A stretch of 39,327 nucleotides of DNA. Origin: Azonexus sp. (GTDB lineage Bacteria > Pseudomonadota > Gammaproteobacteria > Burkholderiales > Rhodocyclaceae). Each line of letters starts with the position of its first letter. Position 1 is the first letter of the stretch. The stretch spans positions 1-39,327 of the forward strand of contig JAUYEI010000095.1 in assembly GCA_030691385.1 (NCBI GenBank), written 5' to 3'. The translations under genes were made by a program, and so were the position numbers. Below, in pieces: positions 31,981 to 39,327 of this stretch. A model generated the notes under the pieces. It saw nothing but the letters and a program-made list of their open reading frames with translations. It made no database searches and had not been told where the DNA came from.

Positions 31981-32011
31981 GGGAGGAGTGGGCTGGCGAC
32001 CTGTTTGTCAC

Positions 32012-33202
32012 TTACAGCATTTCGACGGCGAGGGCCGTCGCTTCACCGCCGCCGATGCACAGGGAGGCAACACCACGCTTCTTGCCGTGCTTCCTGAGGG
32101 CACCGAGCAGCGTGACGACGATGCGGGCACCGGAAGCGCCGATCGGGTGGCCGAGCGCACAGGCGCCGCCGTGGATGTTGACCTTGGCCGGGTCGAGCTT
32201 GAGGTCATGCAGCGAAGCCATGGTGACGACGGCGAAGGCTTCGTTGATTTCGTAGAGATCGACCGATTCGGCGGTCCACCCGGTCTTGGCGAACAATTTC
32301 TGCATGGCACCGACCGGCGCCGACGGGAAGAGGGCGGGCGTGCCGGCGTGCGTGGTGTGCGCAACGATGCGGGCAATCGGCTGCAGGCCGAGCTTGGCGG
32401 CTTGCGATTCGCGCATGAGAACCATGGCGGCAGCACCGTCGGAAATCGACGAGGAATTGGCCGGGGTGACCGTGCCGTCCTTCCTGAAGGCCGGCTTGAG
32501 CGAGGGGATTTTTTCGACGTTGACCGCAAACGGGCCTTCGTCCTTGTCGATCACGACATCGCCCTTGCGGCCGGCGACGGTGGTTGGGGCAATTTCCCAG
32601 GTGAAGGAAGCGTTGTTGCTGGCTTCGATGGCGCGGGTCGTCGAACGGATGGCGAATTCATCCTGCGCTTCACGCGTGAAACCGTAAGTGCTCGCGCATT
32701 CTTCGGCAAACGTCCCCATCAGGCGACCGCGGGTTTCCTTGGAATAAGCGTCTTCGAGGCCGTCCATGAACATGTGGTCGAACATCTGGCCATGGCCGAG
32801 GCGATAGCCGCCGCGCGCCTTGGCCAAGAGATAGGGGGCGTTGCTCATCGATTCCATGCCGCCGACCACGGCCGCGCCGTAGGAGCCGGCGAGGATGCCG
32901 TCGTGGCCGAGCATGGTCGCCTTCATGGCCGAGCCGCAAACCTTGTGAATGGTGGCGCAGCCAGCGGAGAGCGGCAGGCCGGCCTGCAATGCCGCCTGGC
33001 GGGCCGGGGCCTGGCCCTGGCCGGCTTGCAGGACGCAGCCCATCAGCACTTCCTCGATCAGCTTGGCGTCGATGCCGGCGCGTTCGACGGCGGCCTTGAT
33101 GGCCACGGCGCCGAGATTGGCCGCGGTCAGGCTGGCAAAGCCGCCCTGAAACGAACCCATGGCGGTGCGGGCGGCGGAAACGATAACGATCGGGTCATGC
33201 AT
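32012..33202 (-). CDS. Acetyl-CoA C-acetyltransferase (thiolase)
   Basis: The 396-residue protein has all thiolase landmarks: IVIVSAARTAMGSFQGGFA, the acylated Cys in TIHKVCGSAMKAT, NIHGGACALGHPIGASGARI with the catalytic His, and the second Cys in LCIGGGEATALAVEML. It interconverts two acetyl-CoA and acetoacetyl-CoA. In this context it can thiolyse acetoacetyl-CoA derived from the HMG-CoA lyase product or, in reverse, feed polyhydroxybutyrate synthesis with the phaC at the right end. It lies 28 bp after the carbonic anhydrase fusion gene. Confidence 0.93.
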   Translation of the reverse strand: MHDPIVIVSAARTAMGSFQGGFASLTAANLGAVAIKAAVERAGIDAKLIEEVLMGCVLQAGQGQAPARQAALQAGLPLSAGCATIHKVCGSAMKATMLGHDGILAGSYGAAVVGGMESMSNAPYLLAKARGGYRLGHGQMFDHMFMDGLEDAYSKETRGRLMGTFAEECASTYGFTREAQDEFAIRSTTRAIEASNNASFTWEIAPTTVAGRKGDVVIDKDEGPFAVNVEKIPSLKPAFRKDGTVTPANSSSISDGAAAMVLMRESQAAKLGLQPIARIVAHTTHAGTPALFPSAPVGAMQKLFAKTGWTAESVDLYEINEAFAVVTMASLHDLKLDPAKVNIHGGACALGHPIGASGARIVVTLLGALRKHGKKRGVASLCIGGGEATALAVEML

Positions 33203-33230
33203 GCTGAGTTCTCCTGCGTGCTTGTTGTAA

Positions 33231-34379
33231 TCAGGCGTCCAACGCTTTCAGTGCGGCATCGTAACGGGAAGGCAAATCCTGCGGGTGGTCGACGGTGATG
33301 CCGAGGTCGTGGATCAGGCCGTCCTTGAGGCCGTAGATCCAGCCATGGACGGTGAGCTGCTGGTCGCGCGCCCAGGCATCCTGAACGACCGGGTTGTGGC
33401 AGACATTGACCACTTGTTCGAGCACGTTCAGTTCGCACAACCGGTCGTGGCGCTGGGCTTCGGGCAGACTGTTGACGTTGGCCAGGTGCTTGCTATGGAC
33501 GTCATGGACGTGGCGCAGCCAGAGGTCGACGACGCCGACCCGGGCCCGCTGCAGGGCAGCCTTGACGCCGCCGCAGCCATAGTGGCCAACGACCATGATG
33601 TGCTTCACTTTCAGCACATCGACCGCGTATTGAATGACCGACAGGCAGTTGAGGTCGGTGTGCACGACAACATTGGCGACGTTGCGATGGACGAAGACCT
33701 CGCCCGGCAGCAGGCCGACGATCTGGTTGGCCGGCACGCGCGAATCGGAGCAGCCGATCCACAGGAATTCCGGGGTCTGCAACTGGGACAGCTTGTCGAA
33801 ATAGTTCGGGTCGACGGCCTGCATCTGGCTGGCCCAGGCGCGGTTGAAGTCGAACAGGTGGGAGAGGTTTTCGCTGCGGACTTCAGTCTCCGACCAGTTT
33901 TCGAGGTCGAGGGCGAGGAACATCGTGCCCTCGACTGGCGTCTGGTAGTAGTTCGGCGCTTCGGTGAAGCCCAGTTCGCGGTAGAGCTTCACGGCCATGC
34001 GCATGTTGGGCAGCGTGTCGATCATGAGCTTGCGATAGCCGATGTCCTTGGCCGCCTTGATGGCCTTCAGTGCGAGGGCGGCGCCGACGCCGTGGCCGCG
34101 TTCTTCGGGCGCGACGTAGAGGCGCTTCATTTCGCAGACGCCATCGCTGTCCGGCAGCGGACGAACGCCGACGCAACCGGCCGGGCGGCCATCGACCTCG
34201 GCAAAGAACAGCCGGCCCTGCGGCGCGATGTAGGCGCCGGGCAGGGAGGCCATTTCCTGGTCGAAGTTCTGGTACGACAGATCGACGCCGAGCCAGGCCG
34301 CGTAATTGCGGAAGTACTGGCGAACCTGCTCGAGGGCTTCTCTATCGTCGGCAGTGAGGGTGCGCAGGGTAACGGTCAT
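33231..34379 (-). CDS. GNAT acetyltransferase-beta-carbonic anhydrase fusion
   Basis: The 382-residue protein (start 34379, AGGAG upstream) joins two domains. Residues 1-165 are a GNAT acetyltransferase: LRTLTADDREALEQVRQYFR, CEMKRLYVAPEERGHGVGAA with the R-G-H-G-V-G acetyl-CoA loop, and AVKLYRELGFTEAPNYY. Residues 170-382 are a beta-class carbonic anhydrase with zinc ligands Cys210, His266 and Cys269 and the Asp212-Arg214 dyad in CSDSR, followed by PGEVFVHRNVANVV. The anhydrase half is full length, so both activities are expected. It lies directly behind liuA. Bicarbonate supply to the biotin carboxylase LiuBD is an attractive role, but inferred. Confidence 0.92.
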   Translation of the reverse strand: MTVTLRTLTADDREALEQVRQYFRNYAAWLGVDLSYQNFDQEMASLPGAYIAPQGRLFFAEVDGRPAGCVGVRPLPDSDGVCEMKRLYVAPEERGHGVGAALALKAIKAAKDIGYRKLMIDTLPNMRMAVKLYRELGFTEAPNYYQTPVEGTMFLALDLENWSETEVRSENLSHLFDFNRAWASQMQAVDPNYFDKLSQLQTPEFLWIGCSDSRVPANQIVGLLPGEVFVHRNVANVVVHTDLNCLSVIQYAVDVLKVKHIMVVGHYGCGGVKAALQRARVGVVDLWLRHVHDVHSKHLANVNSLPEAQRHDRLCELNVLEQVVNVCHNPVVQDAWARDQQLTVHGWIYGLKDGLIHDLGITVDHPQDLPSRYDAALKALDA

Positions 34380-34400
34380 GCTGTATGGCTCCTTGGTGCA

Positions 34401-34421
34401 GCGCCCCCGTTCCGGGGGCGC
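34401..34421. terminator. GC hairpin between liuA and the carbonic anhydrase fusion gene
   Basis: GCGCCCCC (34401-34408) and GGGGGCGC (34414-34421) form a perfect 8-bp stem with a 5-base loop, 13 bp after the liuA stop. No T-run follows on the minus strand. It may attenuate or stabilise the mRNA between the two genes. Confidence 0.5.
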
Positions 34422-34434
34422 CGGTGGGAGCTTG

Positions 34435-35607
34435 TTAGGCAGTTTCGGCGAAAAGTTCGCGACCAATCAGCATTCTACGGATTTCCGAGGTGCCTGCCCC
34501 GATCTCGTAGAGCTTGGCATCGCGCCACAAACGGCCGACCGGGTACTCGTTGGTGTAGCCGACACCACCCAGGGTTTGAATGGCTTCGCCGGCCATCCAG
34601 GTGGCCTTTTCGGCGGAATAGAGAATGGCCCCGGCGGCGTCCTTGCGCAGCGTCCGGGCGTGGTCGGTGGCATCGCAGGCGCGGCCGACGGCATAGACGT
34701 AGGCGCGATTGGCCATCCAGGTCGAATACATGTCGGCGACCTTGCCCTGCATGAGCTGGAATTCGCCAATGGCCTGGCCGAACTGCTTGCGTTCGTGCAG
34801 GAAGGGCACGACGACATCCATGCAGGCGGCCATGATGCCGAGCGGCCCGCCGCACAGCACGGCGCGCTCGTAGTCGAGGCCGGACATCAATACCTTGGTG
34901 CCGTTGCCGACGCCGCCGAGGACGTTCTCTTCCGGTACCTCGCAGTCGTCGAAGAACAGCGGGAAGGTGTTGGAGCCGCGCATGCCTAGCTTGTCGAGGT
35001 GGGTGCCGTGGCTGAAGCCTTTCGTGCCCTTTTCGACGATGAAGGCGGTCATGCCCTTGGCCCCGGCATTCAGATCGGTCTTGGCGTAGACGACCAGCGT
35101 GTCGGCATCGCCGCCGTTGGTGATCCACATCTTGGAACCGTTCAGGACGTAACGATCGCCCTTTTTCTCGGCCTTGAGCTTCATCGAGACGACGTCGGAA
35201 CCAGCATTCGGCTCTGACATGGCCAGGGCGCCGACGTGATCGCCGGAAATGAGCTTGGGCAGGTATTTCTGGCGCTGCGCTTCGCTGCCGTTGCGGCGGA
35301 TCTGGTTGACGCACAGGTTCGAGTGGGCGCCGTAGGACAGGCCGATGGAAGCCGAGGCGCGCGAAATTTCTTCGAGCGCCACGATATGGGCGAGATAGCC
35401 CATGTTGGTGCCGCCGTATTCCTCGCTGGCGGTCATGCCGAGCAGGCCCATGTCGCCGAATTTCTTCCAGAGGTCGGCCGGGAAGTGATTGATGCGGTCG
35501 ACTTCAGCGGCGCGCGGCGCGATTTCGGCGTCGGCAAAAGCCTTCACCGCATCGCGCAGCAGGTTGATGTCTTCGCCGAGGCCGAAGTCGAGGCTGGGAA
35601 TGTTCAT
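34435..35607 (-). CDS. liuA: Isovaleryl-CoA dehydrogenase
   Basis: The 390-residue protein is an acyl-CoA dehydrogenase with FAD-binding segments [16 protein letters not shown] and [19 protein letters not shown]. The catalytic Glu is at position 247 in [16 protein letters not shown], the placement that marks isovaleryl-CoA dehydrogenases. The usual late Glu is replaced by Gly in [17 protein letters not shown]. It oxidises isovaleryl-CoA to 3-methylcrotonyl-CoA, passing electrons to ETF, the first committed step of the liu pathway. It follows the thioesterase gene through a gap holding a stem-loop related to that before liuB. Confidence 0.95.
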   Translation of the reverse strand: MNIPSLDFGLGEDINLLRDAVKAFADAEIAPRAAEVDRINHFPADLWKKFGDMGLLGMTASEEYGGTNMGYLAHIVALEEISRASASIGLSYGAHSNLCVNQIRRNGSEAQRQKYLPKLISGDHVGALAMSEPNAGSDVVSMKLKAEKKGDRYVLNGSKMWITNGGDADTLVVYAKTDLNAGAKGMTAFIVEKGTKGFSHGTHLDKLGMRGSNTFPLFFDDCEVPEENVLGGVGNGTKVLMSGLDYERAVLCGGPLGIMAACMDVVVPFLHERKQFGQAIGEFQLMQGKVADMYSTWMANRAYVYAVGRACDATDHARTLRKDAAGAILYSAEKATWMAGEAIQTLGGVGYTNEYPVGRLWRDAKLYEIGAGTSEIRRMLIGRELFAETA

Positions 35608-35627
35608 GGTTTGTCTCCTGTCTAGTT

Positions 35628-35688
35628 GTTAGTCGGTAGAGGATGGTCTCAGGTCGGTGTTGCTATCGACTACTTACTACCGACTAAC
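35628..35688. repeat. Stem-loop element ahead of liuA
   Basis: GTTAGTCGGTAG (35628-35639) is perfectly complementary to CTACCGACTAAC (35677-35688) around a 37-base loop. The far arm encodes the last residues of the thioesterase. The general layout and several short blocks (AGCAA-ACC, CTAACAACTA, CAGGA) recur in the element ahead of liuB. Confidence 0.6.
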
Positions 35689-36128
35689 CTCTCGCCTTTC
35701 CCATGCATGACCATGATGGTCTGCTGCATCAGCGCACACAGCGTTTCCCGGCCGTCCTTGACGGCGAAGACTTCGGCCTGGGTGATGATTAATGTCTTGC
35801 CCGGGCGCACCACCTTGCCGCGGGCGATGAGCTTTTCGCCGTCGGCCGGGGCGAGCAGATTCATCTTGAATTCGACTGTCAGCACAGAGGCGGTTTCCGG
35901 CACGACGGTCATCGCCGCATAGCCGGCTGCCGAATCGGCAATCATGCCGACGATGCCGCCATGGACGAAACCGTGTTGTTGCTCGACGCCTGTCCAGTGC
36001 GGCAGATGGATTTCAGTCCGGCCGTGCTCGATGACCGGCATCGTCGCCTGGATCAGTTCCATGGCGTTCTGGCGGGCAAAACTGGCGCTGACGCGCTCGG
36101 CAAAGTGGGGGGCGACGATTTGGGTCAT
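35670..36128 (-). CDS. PaaI-type hotdog-fold acyl-CoA thioesterase
   Basis: The 152-residue product carries the hotdog signature HGFVHGGIVGMIADSAAGYAAM, with the H-G-G motif and an Asp on the following helix, then VLTVEFKMNLLAPADGEKLI and GKTLIITQAEVFAV. It should hydrolyse short-chain or aryl acyl-CoA, perhaps relieving CoA sequestration. It is the first gene after the LiuR-type operator and promoter and so probably heads the liu transcription unit, 62 bp ahead of liuA. Confidence 0.88.
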   Translation of the reverse strand: MTQIVAPHFAERVSASFARQNAMELIQATMPVIEHGRTEIHLPHWTGVEQQHGFVHGGIVGMIADSAAGYAAMTVVPETASVLTVEFKMNLLAPADGEKLIARGKVVRPGKTLIITQAEVFAVKDGRETLCALMQQTIMVMHGKGERLVGSK

Positions 36129-36136
36129 AGGTCGTG

Positions 36137-36164
36137 ATTGTATTTACGTTGACGTTAACGTCAA
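36137..36164 (-). promoter_or_regulatory. Sigma70-type promoter of the liu operon
   Basis: On the minus strand TTGACG (36164-36159) and TACAAT (36142-36137) are 16 bases apart. The -35 box lies inside the palindrome at 36148-36165, so a bound regulator would block or reshape the promoter. The thioesterase ATG at 36128 is only about 9 bases from the -10 box, so its leader would be very short. Confidence 0.5.
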
Positions 36165-36165
36165 C
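36148..36165. promoter_or_regulatory. LiuR-type operator palindrome
   Basis: GTTGACGTTAACGTCAAC is a perfect 18-bp palindrome between liuR and the thioesterase gene, with a further TTTACG at 36143-36148. Comparative studies of LiuR (MerR family) describe operators of the TT-ACGT-ACG-AA kind (from memory), which this fits. No second copy was noticed in the window. Confidence 0.65.
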
Positions 36166-36182
36166 TAAAGATCGAACATTTT

Positions 36183-36575
36183 TTACAAGGTATTGCGGCG
36201 AGCCAGTTCCTGTTCGCACTGGCGCTCGAATTCCGAGATTTCGGCCAGCATCGCTTCGATATCCTCGCGTTGCTGTTCCAGTGCGGTGCGGCGCTTTTCC
36301 ATGACGCGCAGGCATTCGAGCAATTGCGGTGTTTCGTCCTCGGTCGAGGCGTACATGCCGATCAGGTCTTTTATTTCGGCCAGCGACAGTCCGAGGCGCT
36401 TGCCGCGCAGGGCCATCTTGAGACGTGCCCGGTCGCGCCGGGTGAACACGCGCTTGCTGCCTTCGCGTTCGGGCGACAGGATGCCCTGGTCTTCCCAGAA
36501 GCGGATGGTGCGCGGCGTGATGCCGAACTCGCGGGCGAGGTCGGAAATGGCAAAGGTAGTGGCCGGCTGGCTCAA
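36183..36575 (-). CDS. liuR: MerR-family regulator of leucine degradation
   Basis: A TTG at 36575 with GAGGAG six bases upstream is the best start, giving 130 residues; a GTG at 36635 has no such site. The MerR helix-turn-helix and wing are clear: AISDLAREFGITPRTIRFWE, then GILSPEREGSKRVFTRRDRA and LRGKRLGLSLAEIKDLIGMY. A coiled-coil dimer helix follows. No metal-binding Cys set is present, as expected of the LiuR branch. It precedes the thioesterase-liuA genes on the same strand with the palindromic operator between, so it likely controls them, probably as a repressor relieved by a pathway intermediate. Confidence 0.88.
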   Translation of the reverse strand: MSQPATTFAISDLAREFGITPRTIRFWEDQGILSPEREGSKRVFTRRDRARLKMALRGKRLGLSLAEIKDLIGMYASTEDETPQLLECLRVMEKRRTALEQQREDIEAMLAEISEFERQCEQELARRNTL

Positions 36576-36654
36576 ATCAGTCTCCTCAGGGTGCGGCCAA
36601 GTTAAACAGATGCGAGGGGTTTTTTCAATCCGCACCCGTATGGTAAGTTGTTCG

Positions 36655-36668
36655 CCTTGATCTCAAGG
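36655..36668. promoter_or_regulatory. Palindrome in the leader of the metallo-hydrolase gene
   Basis: CCTTGATCTCAAGG has perfect 6-bp arms and overlaps the likely ribosome binding site (AAGG) of the gene at 36676. It lies in the divergent region with liuR. It could be an operator for a MerR-type protein, but no partner is shown. Confidence 0.35.
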
Positions 36669-36675
36669 TTTTTCC

Positions 36676-37716
36676 ATGTCCCTGCATTTTCCCCACGTCC
36701 ATCCGCCGGCCGCCGGCGAACTGACTGAAGTCGCGCCCGGCGTTTTCTGGCTGCGCATGCCGTTGCCCTTCCAGCTCGACCACATCAACCTCTGGCTGCT
36801 GCGCGACGGCGCTGGCTGGGTGATTGTCGATACCGGCTTTCCGGATGATGCAGTGCGCGAGATGTGGGCGCAGATACTCGAGAAACTCGATGGCCCGGTG
36901 ACGCGCCTGATTGTTACCCATTTCCATCCCGACCATCTCGGGTTGGCCACCTGGCTCATGGAAAAGACCGGCGCCCCTTTGTCGATGACGACGGGCGAGT
37001 TCCTGACGGCGCATGTGGTGTGGAACGAAGTCGGCGGCCATGGCGCGCGTTTCATGGTCGAGCAGTTCCGCCAGCATGGGCTGGATGGCGAGCATCTGGC
37101 CAAGTTCGAGAAGCGGGGCTCGGGTTACCGCAAGGCTGTCCCGGCACTGCCTGAATACTACGACCGCCTGAAGGCTGGCGACATCGCTACGGTCGACGGG
37201 AAACAATGGCGAATTTTGATAGGTCATGGTCACGCTCCGGAACATATGGCGCTTTACTGCGTCGAACTCGGCGTGTTAATTTCGGGCGACATGCTTTTGC
37301 CGAGAATTTCGACCAATATCAGCGTTTTTGCCGCAACCCCGAAGGCTGACGCGTTGCGCTGGTTCCTCGAGTCGCTGGACGAAATGGCTAGTGAAATTCC
37401 GGAAGAAACACTGGTATTGCCTTCGCACGGCTTGCCCTTCACAGGGATTCGGGCGCGGGTTCAGGCACTGCATTCGCACCATGACGAACGACTGCAAGCT
37501 TTGGAAGACAGCTGTGAACAAGCGCCACAGAGCGCAGCCGGGTTGCTCGATGTGTTGTTCAATCGGGCCCTTGATACACACCAAACCATGTTCGCGATGG
37601 GTGAAGCGATTGCCCATCTGAACTACCTTGAGCAAGCTGGTCGGTTGTCATGCAGCATTGGCGCCGACGGAGTGATTCGCTATTCGCGGTTGCAGCCTAA
37701 AGCCGTTACGCACTGA
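36676..37716 (+). CDS. Metallo-beta-lactamase-fold hydrolase with C-terminal winged helix
   Basis: The 346-residue protein has metal ligands in LIVTHFHPDHLGLATWL, IGHGHAPEHMALYC, LISGDMLLPRIS and LVLPSHGLPFTGI. The last ~80 residues (HHDERLQALEDSCEQAPQSA ... MGEAIAHLNYLEQAGRL) resemble the winged-helix end of LACTB2-type hydrolases. Such proteins cleave thioesters, glyoxalase products or RNA; the substrate is unknown. It is divergent from liuR and lies 16 bp ahead of phaC on the same strand, so a link to acyl-CoA or polyhydroxybutyrate metabolism is plausible. Confidence 0.9.
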   Translation: MSLHFPHVHPPAAGELTEVAPGVFWLRMPLPFQLDHINLWLLRDGAGWVIVDTGFPDDAVREMWAQILEKLDGPVTRLIVTHFHPDHLGLATWLMEKTGAPLSMTTGEFLTAHVVWNEVGGHGARFMVEQFRQHGLDGEHLAKFEKRGSGYRKAVPALPEYYDRLKAGDIATVDGKQWRILIGHGHAPEHMALYCVELGVLISGDMLLPRISTNISVFAATPKADALRWFLESLDEMASEIPEETLVLPSHGLPFTGIRARVQALHSHHDERLQALEDSCEQAPQSAAGLLDVLFNRALDTHQTMFAMGEAIAHLNYLEQAGRLSCSIGADGVIRYSRLQPKAVTH

Positions 37717-37732
37717 CAGAGGGAGTTTCAAG

Positions 37733-39327
37733 ATGTCGCAGCAAACCGAAAACCAGGGTATGAACCTGCCGAACCCGGCCGAAATGGCCAAGACCTACGC
37801 CGAAGTCGCCCAGCGCGCCTCGCGCCTGATCACGCACTTCATGGAAAAGAAGGCCAAGGACGGCGTCAACGCCCCTTCCGATGAACTCGGCGTGGCCAAG
37901 GCCTTCATGGATCTGTCTTCCCGTCTGCTGGCCAATCCGTACAAGATGGCCCAGACCCAGATGAACATGATGTGGGATTACTTCTCGCTGTGGCAAAACA
38001 CCAGCATGAAGATGATGGGCCTGCCGGGCAGCCACCCGGTGGTCGCACCCAAGAAGGGTGACAACCGTTTCCGTGACGAGGAATGGGAAGAACATTTCAT
38101 GTTCGACTTCGTCAAGCAGTCCTATCTGATCACGGCGCGTCACCTGCACGATACCGTGGCCGGTACCGAAGGTCTCGATGTGGCGACCCAGCAGAAGGTC
38201 AACTTCTTCACGCGCCAGTACATCGACGCCCTGTCGCCGTCCAACTTCGCCATGACCAATCCGGAAGTCTTCCGCGAAACCGTCAAGAGCAATGGCCAGA
38301 ACCTGATCAAGGGCCTCAACAACCTGCTGCACGACGTCGAATCAGGCGATGGCCAGCTACGTATCCGGATGACCGACACCTCGGCCTTCGAAATGGGCAA
38401 GAACGTTGCCACGACGCCGGGCAGGGTGGTTTTCCAGAACGAACTGTTCCAGCTCATCCAGTACAACCCGAGCACCCCGGAACAGAACAAGAAGCCTTTC
38501 CTGATCGTGCCGCCGTGGATCAACAAGTACTACATTCTCGACCTGCGCGAGAAGAACTCGCTGGTCAAGTGGGCGACCGACCAGGGCCACACCACCTTCA
38601 TCATGTCGTGGATCAACCCGGACGAGAAGCTGGCCGCCAAGTCCTTCGAAAACTACCTGCTCGAAGGCTCGCTCGAAGCGATCAACCAGGTTTGTGCCCA
38701 CACCGGCGAAAACAGCGTCAATCTGGCCGGCTACTGCCTGGGCGGCACGCTGACCATGACCACGCTGGCCTACATGGCCGCCAAGAAGGACAAGCGCGCC
38801 AACTCGGCCACCTTCTTCACGACCATGCTCGATTTCTCCGAGCCGGGCGAACTGGGCATCTTCCTCGATGAAGGCGCCGTTGAAGGTCTCGAAAAGCGCA
38901 TGGCCGAAAAGGGCTTCCTCGAAGGTTCCGAAATGGCCGGCACCTTCAACATGCTGCGCGCCAACGACCTGATCTGGTCCTTCGTGGTCAACAACTACCT
39001 GATGGGCAAGGATCCTTTCCCCTTCGACCTGCTCTACTGGAATTCCGATTCGACGCGCATGCCGTACAAGATGCACAGCTTTTACCTGCGCAACATGTAT
39101 CTGAAAAACCTGCTCAAGGAACCGGGCGGCATCGAGCTCAAGGGTGTGCCGATCGACATTTCCAAGGTGAAGGCGCCGAGCTATTTCATTTCCGCCATCG
39201 AGGATCACATCGCCCCGTGGAAAAGCACTTACCTCGGCGCCACCCGCCTGGGCGGCCCGGTGCGCTATGTGCTCGGCGGTTCCGGCCACATCGCCGGTAT
39301 CGTCAATCCGCCTGCCGCCAACAAGTA
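37733..39327 (+). CDS. phaC: Class I polyhydroxyalkanoate synthase (partial, runs off the window)
   Basis: An ATG at 37733 with GGGAG upstream opens a frame of 531 codons to the window edge with no stop. The N terminus is MSQQTENQGMNLPNPAEMAK. The PhaC core has the lipase-like box LAGYCLGGTLTMTT with nucleophile Cys335, Asp491 in SAIEDHIAPW and His519 in GGSGHIAG, plus the conserved PWINKYYILDLREKNSLVKW. The placement of the triad fits class I synthases of ~580-600 residues, so some 50-60 C-terminal residues are missing only because of the window end. It polymerises 3-hydroxybutyryl-CoA into storage polyester at granule surfaces. Confidence 0.95.
   Translation, partial: MSQQTENQGMNLPNPAEMAKTYAEVAQRASRLITHFMEKKAKDGVNAPSDELGVAKAFMDLSSRLLANPYKMAQTQMNMMWDYFSLWQNTSMKMMGLPGSHPVVAPKKGDNRFRDEEWEEHFMFDFVKQSYLITARHLHDTVAGTEGLDVATQQKVNFFTRQYIDALSPSNFAMTNPEVFRETVKSNGQNLIKGLNNLLHDVESGDGQLRIRMTDTSAFEMGKNVATTPGRVVFQNELFQLIQYNPSTPEQNKKPFLIVPPWINKYYILDLREKNSLVKWATDQGHTTFIMSWINPDEKLAAKSFENYLLEGSLEAINQVCAHTGENSVNLAGYCLGGTLTMTTLAYMAAKKDKRANSATFFTTMLDFSEPGELGIFLDEGAVEGLEKRMAEKGFLEGSEMAGTFNMLRANDLIWSFVVNNYLMGKDPFPFDLLYWNSDSTRMPYKMHSFYLRNMYLKNLLKEPGGIELKGVPIDISKVKAPSYFISAIEDHIAPWKSTYLGATRLGGPVRYVLGGSGHIAGIVNPPAANK

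Noticed and set aside
37190-37230. Another copy of the 37-bp repeat on the reverse strand in the metallo-hydrolase gene
   Set aside because: The match is broken by several mismatches and is explained by conserved coding for a V-D-G-K type segment.

Overview
This window looks like a chromosomal segment of a betaproteobacterium, probably in the Rhodocyclales (Dechloromonas/Azonexus-like). The grounds are a high-GC backbone, a class I polyhydroxyalkanoate synthase, a complete leucine/isovalerate (liu) degradation gene set with a MerR-type regulator, and the general gene style. This placement is inference, because no rRNA or marker gene is present.

Positions 1-7000 are a lower-GC accessory region. 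It opens with four 23-bp repeats that look like the end of an IS21-family element, fused in frame to a tyrosine recombinase that has lost its N terminus. A lipoprotein gene follows. Then comes a plasmid- or phage-like module on the minus strand: a DNA-binding-like protein, two small proteins and a possible replication initiator. A candidate antisense RNA overlaps the start of the initiator gene. A divergent serine recombinase is expressed from an unusually legible control region with two sigma70-type promoters, an operator palindrome and 11-bp-spaced direct repeats. Two small secreted proteins close the region. A strong hairpin terminator at 7125-7157 lies near the border with the high-GC backbone.

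Positions 7288-16313 hold a 1522-residue CheB-CheR-PAS-histidine kinase-receiver protein, then a minus-strand group (rapZ, a NusG-domain-II protein, a Gx-transporter-like membrane protein, ubiX and a Lon substrate-binding-domain protein), and a divergent M20 amidohydrolase.

Positions 16320-36575 are almost entirely minus strand and are organised around leucine catabolism: liuR, a PaaI thioesterase, liuA, a GNAT-carbonic anhydrase fusion, a thiolase, a DMT transporter, a second acyl-CoA dehydrogenase, NYN-LOTUS, DsbA-like, phosphoesterase and LOG proteins, liuB, a PaiB-like protein, liuC, liuD and liuE. A translationally chained tail follows (unknown protein, two DUF1289 proteins, a metallo-beta-lactamase-fold protein). 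The enzymes would take isovaleryl-CoA to acetoacetate plus acetyl-CoA. Several repeat elements interrupt the cluster: a DUF559 nuclease gene bracketed by inverted repeats, a gene-free pair of the same repeats, a ~550-bp imperfect palindrome, and related hairpins in front of liuA and liuB. A leader ORF that repeats the first ten residues of LiuD, together with a hairpin around the liuD start, suggests translational coupling of liuC to liuD.

Positions 36676-39327 carry a metallo-beta-lactamase-fold hydrolase and a class I phaC gene that runs off the window. No tRNA, rRNA or CRISPR array was seen.
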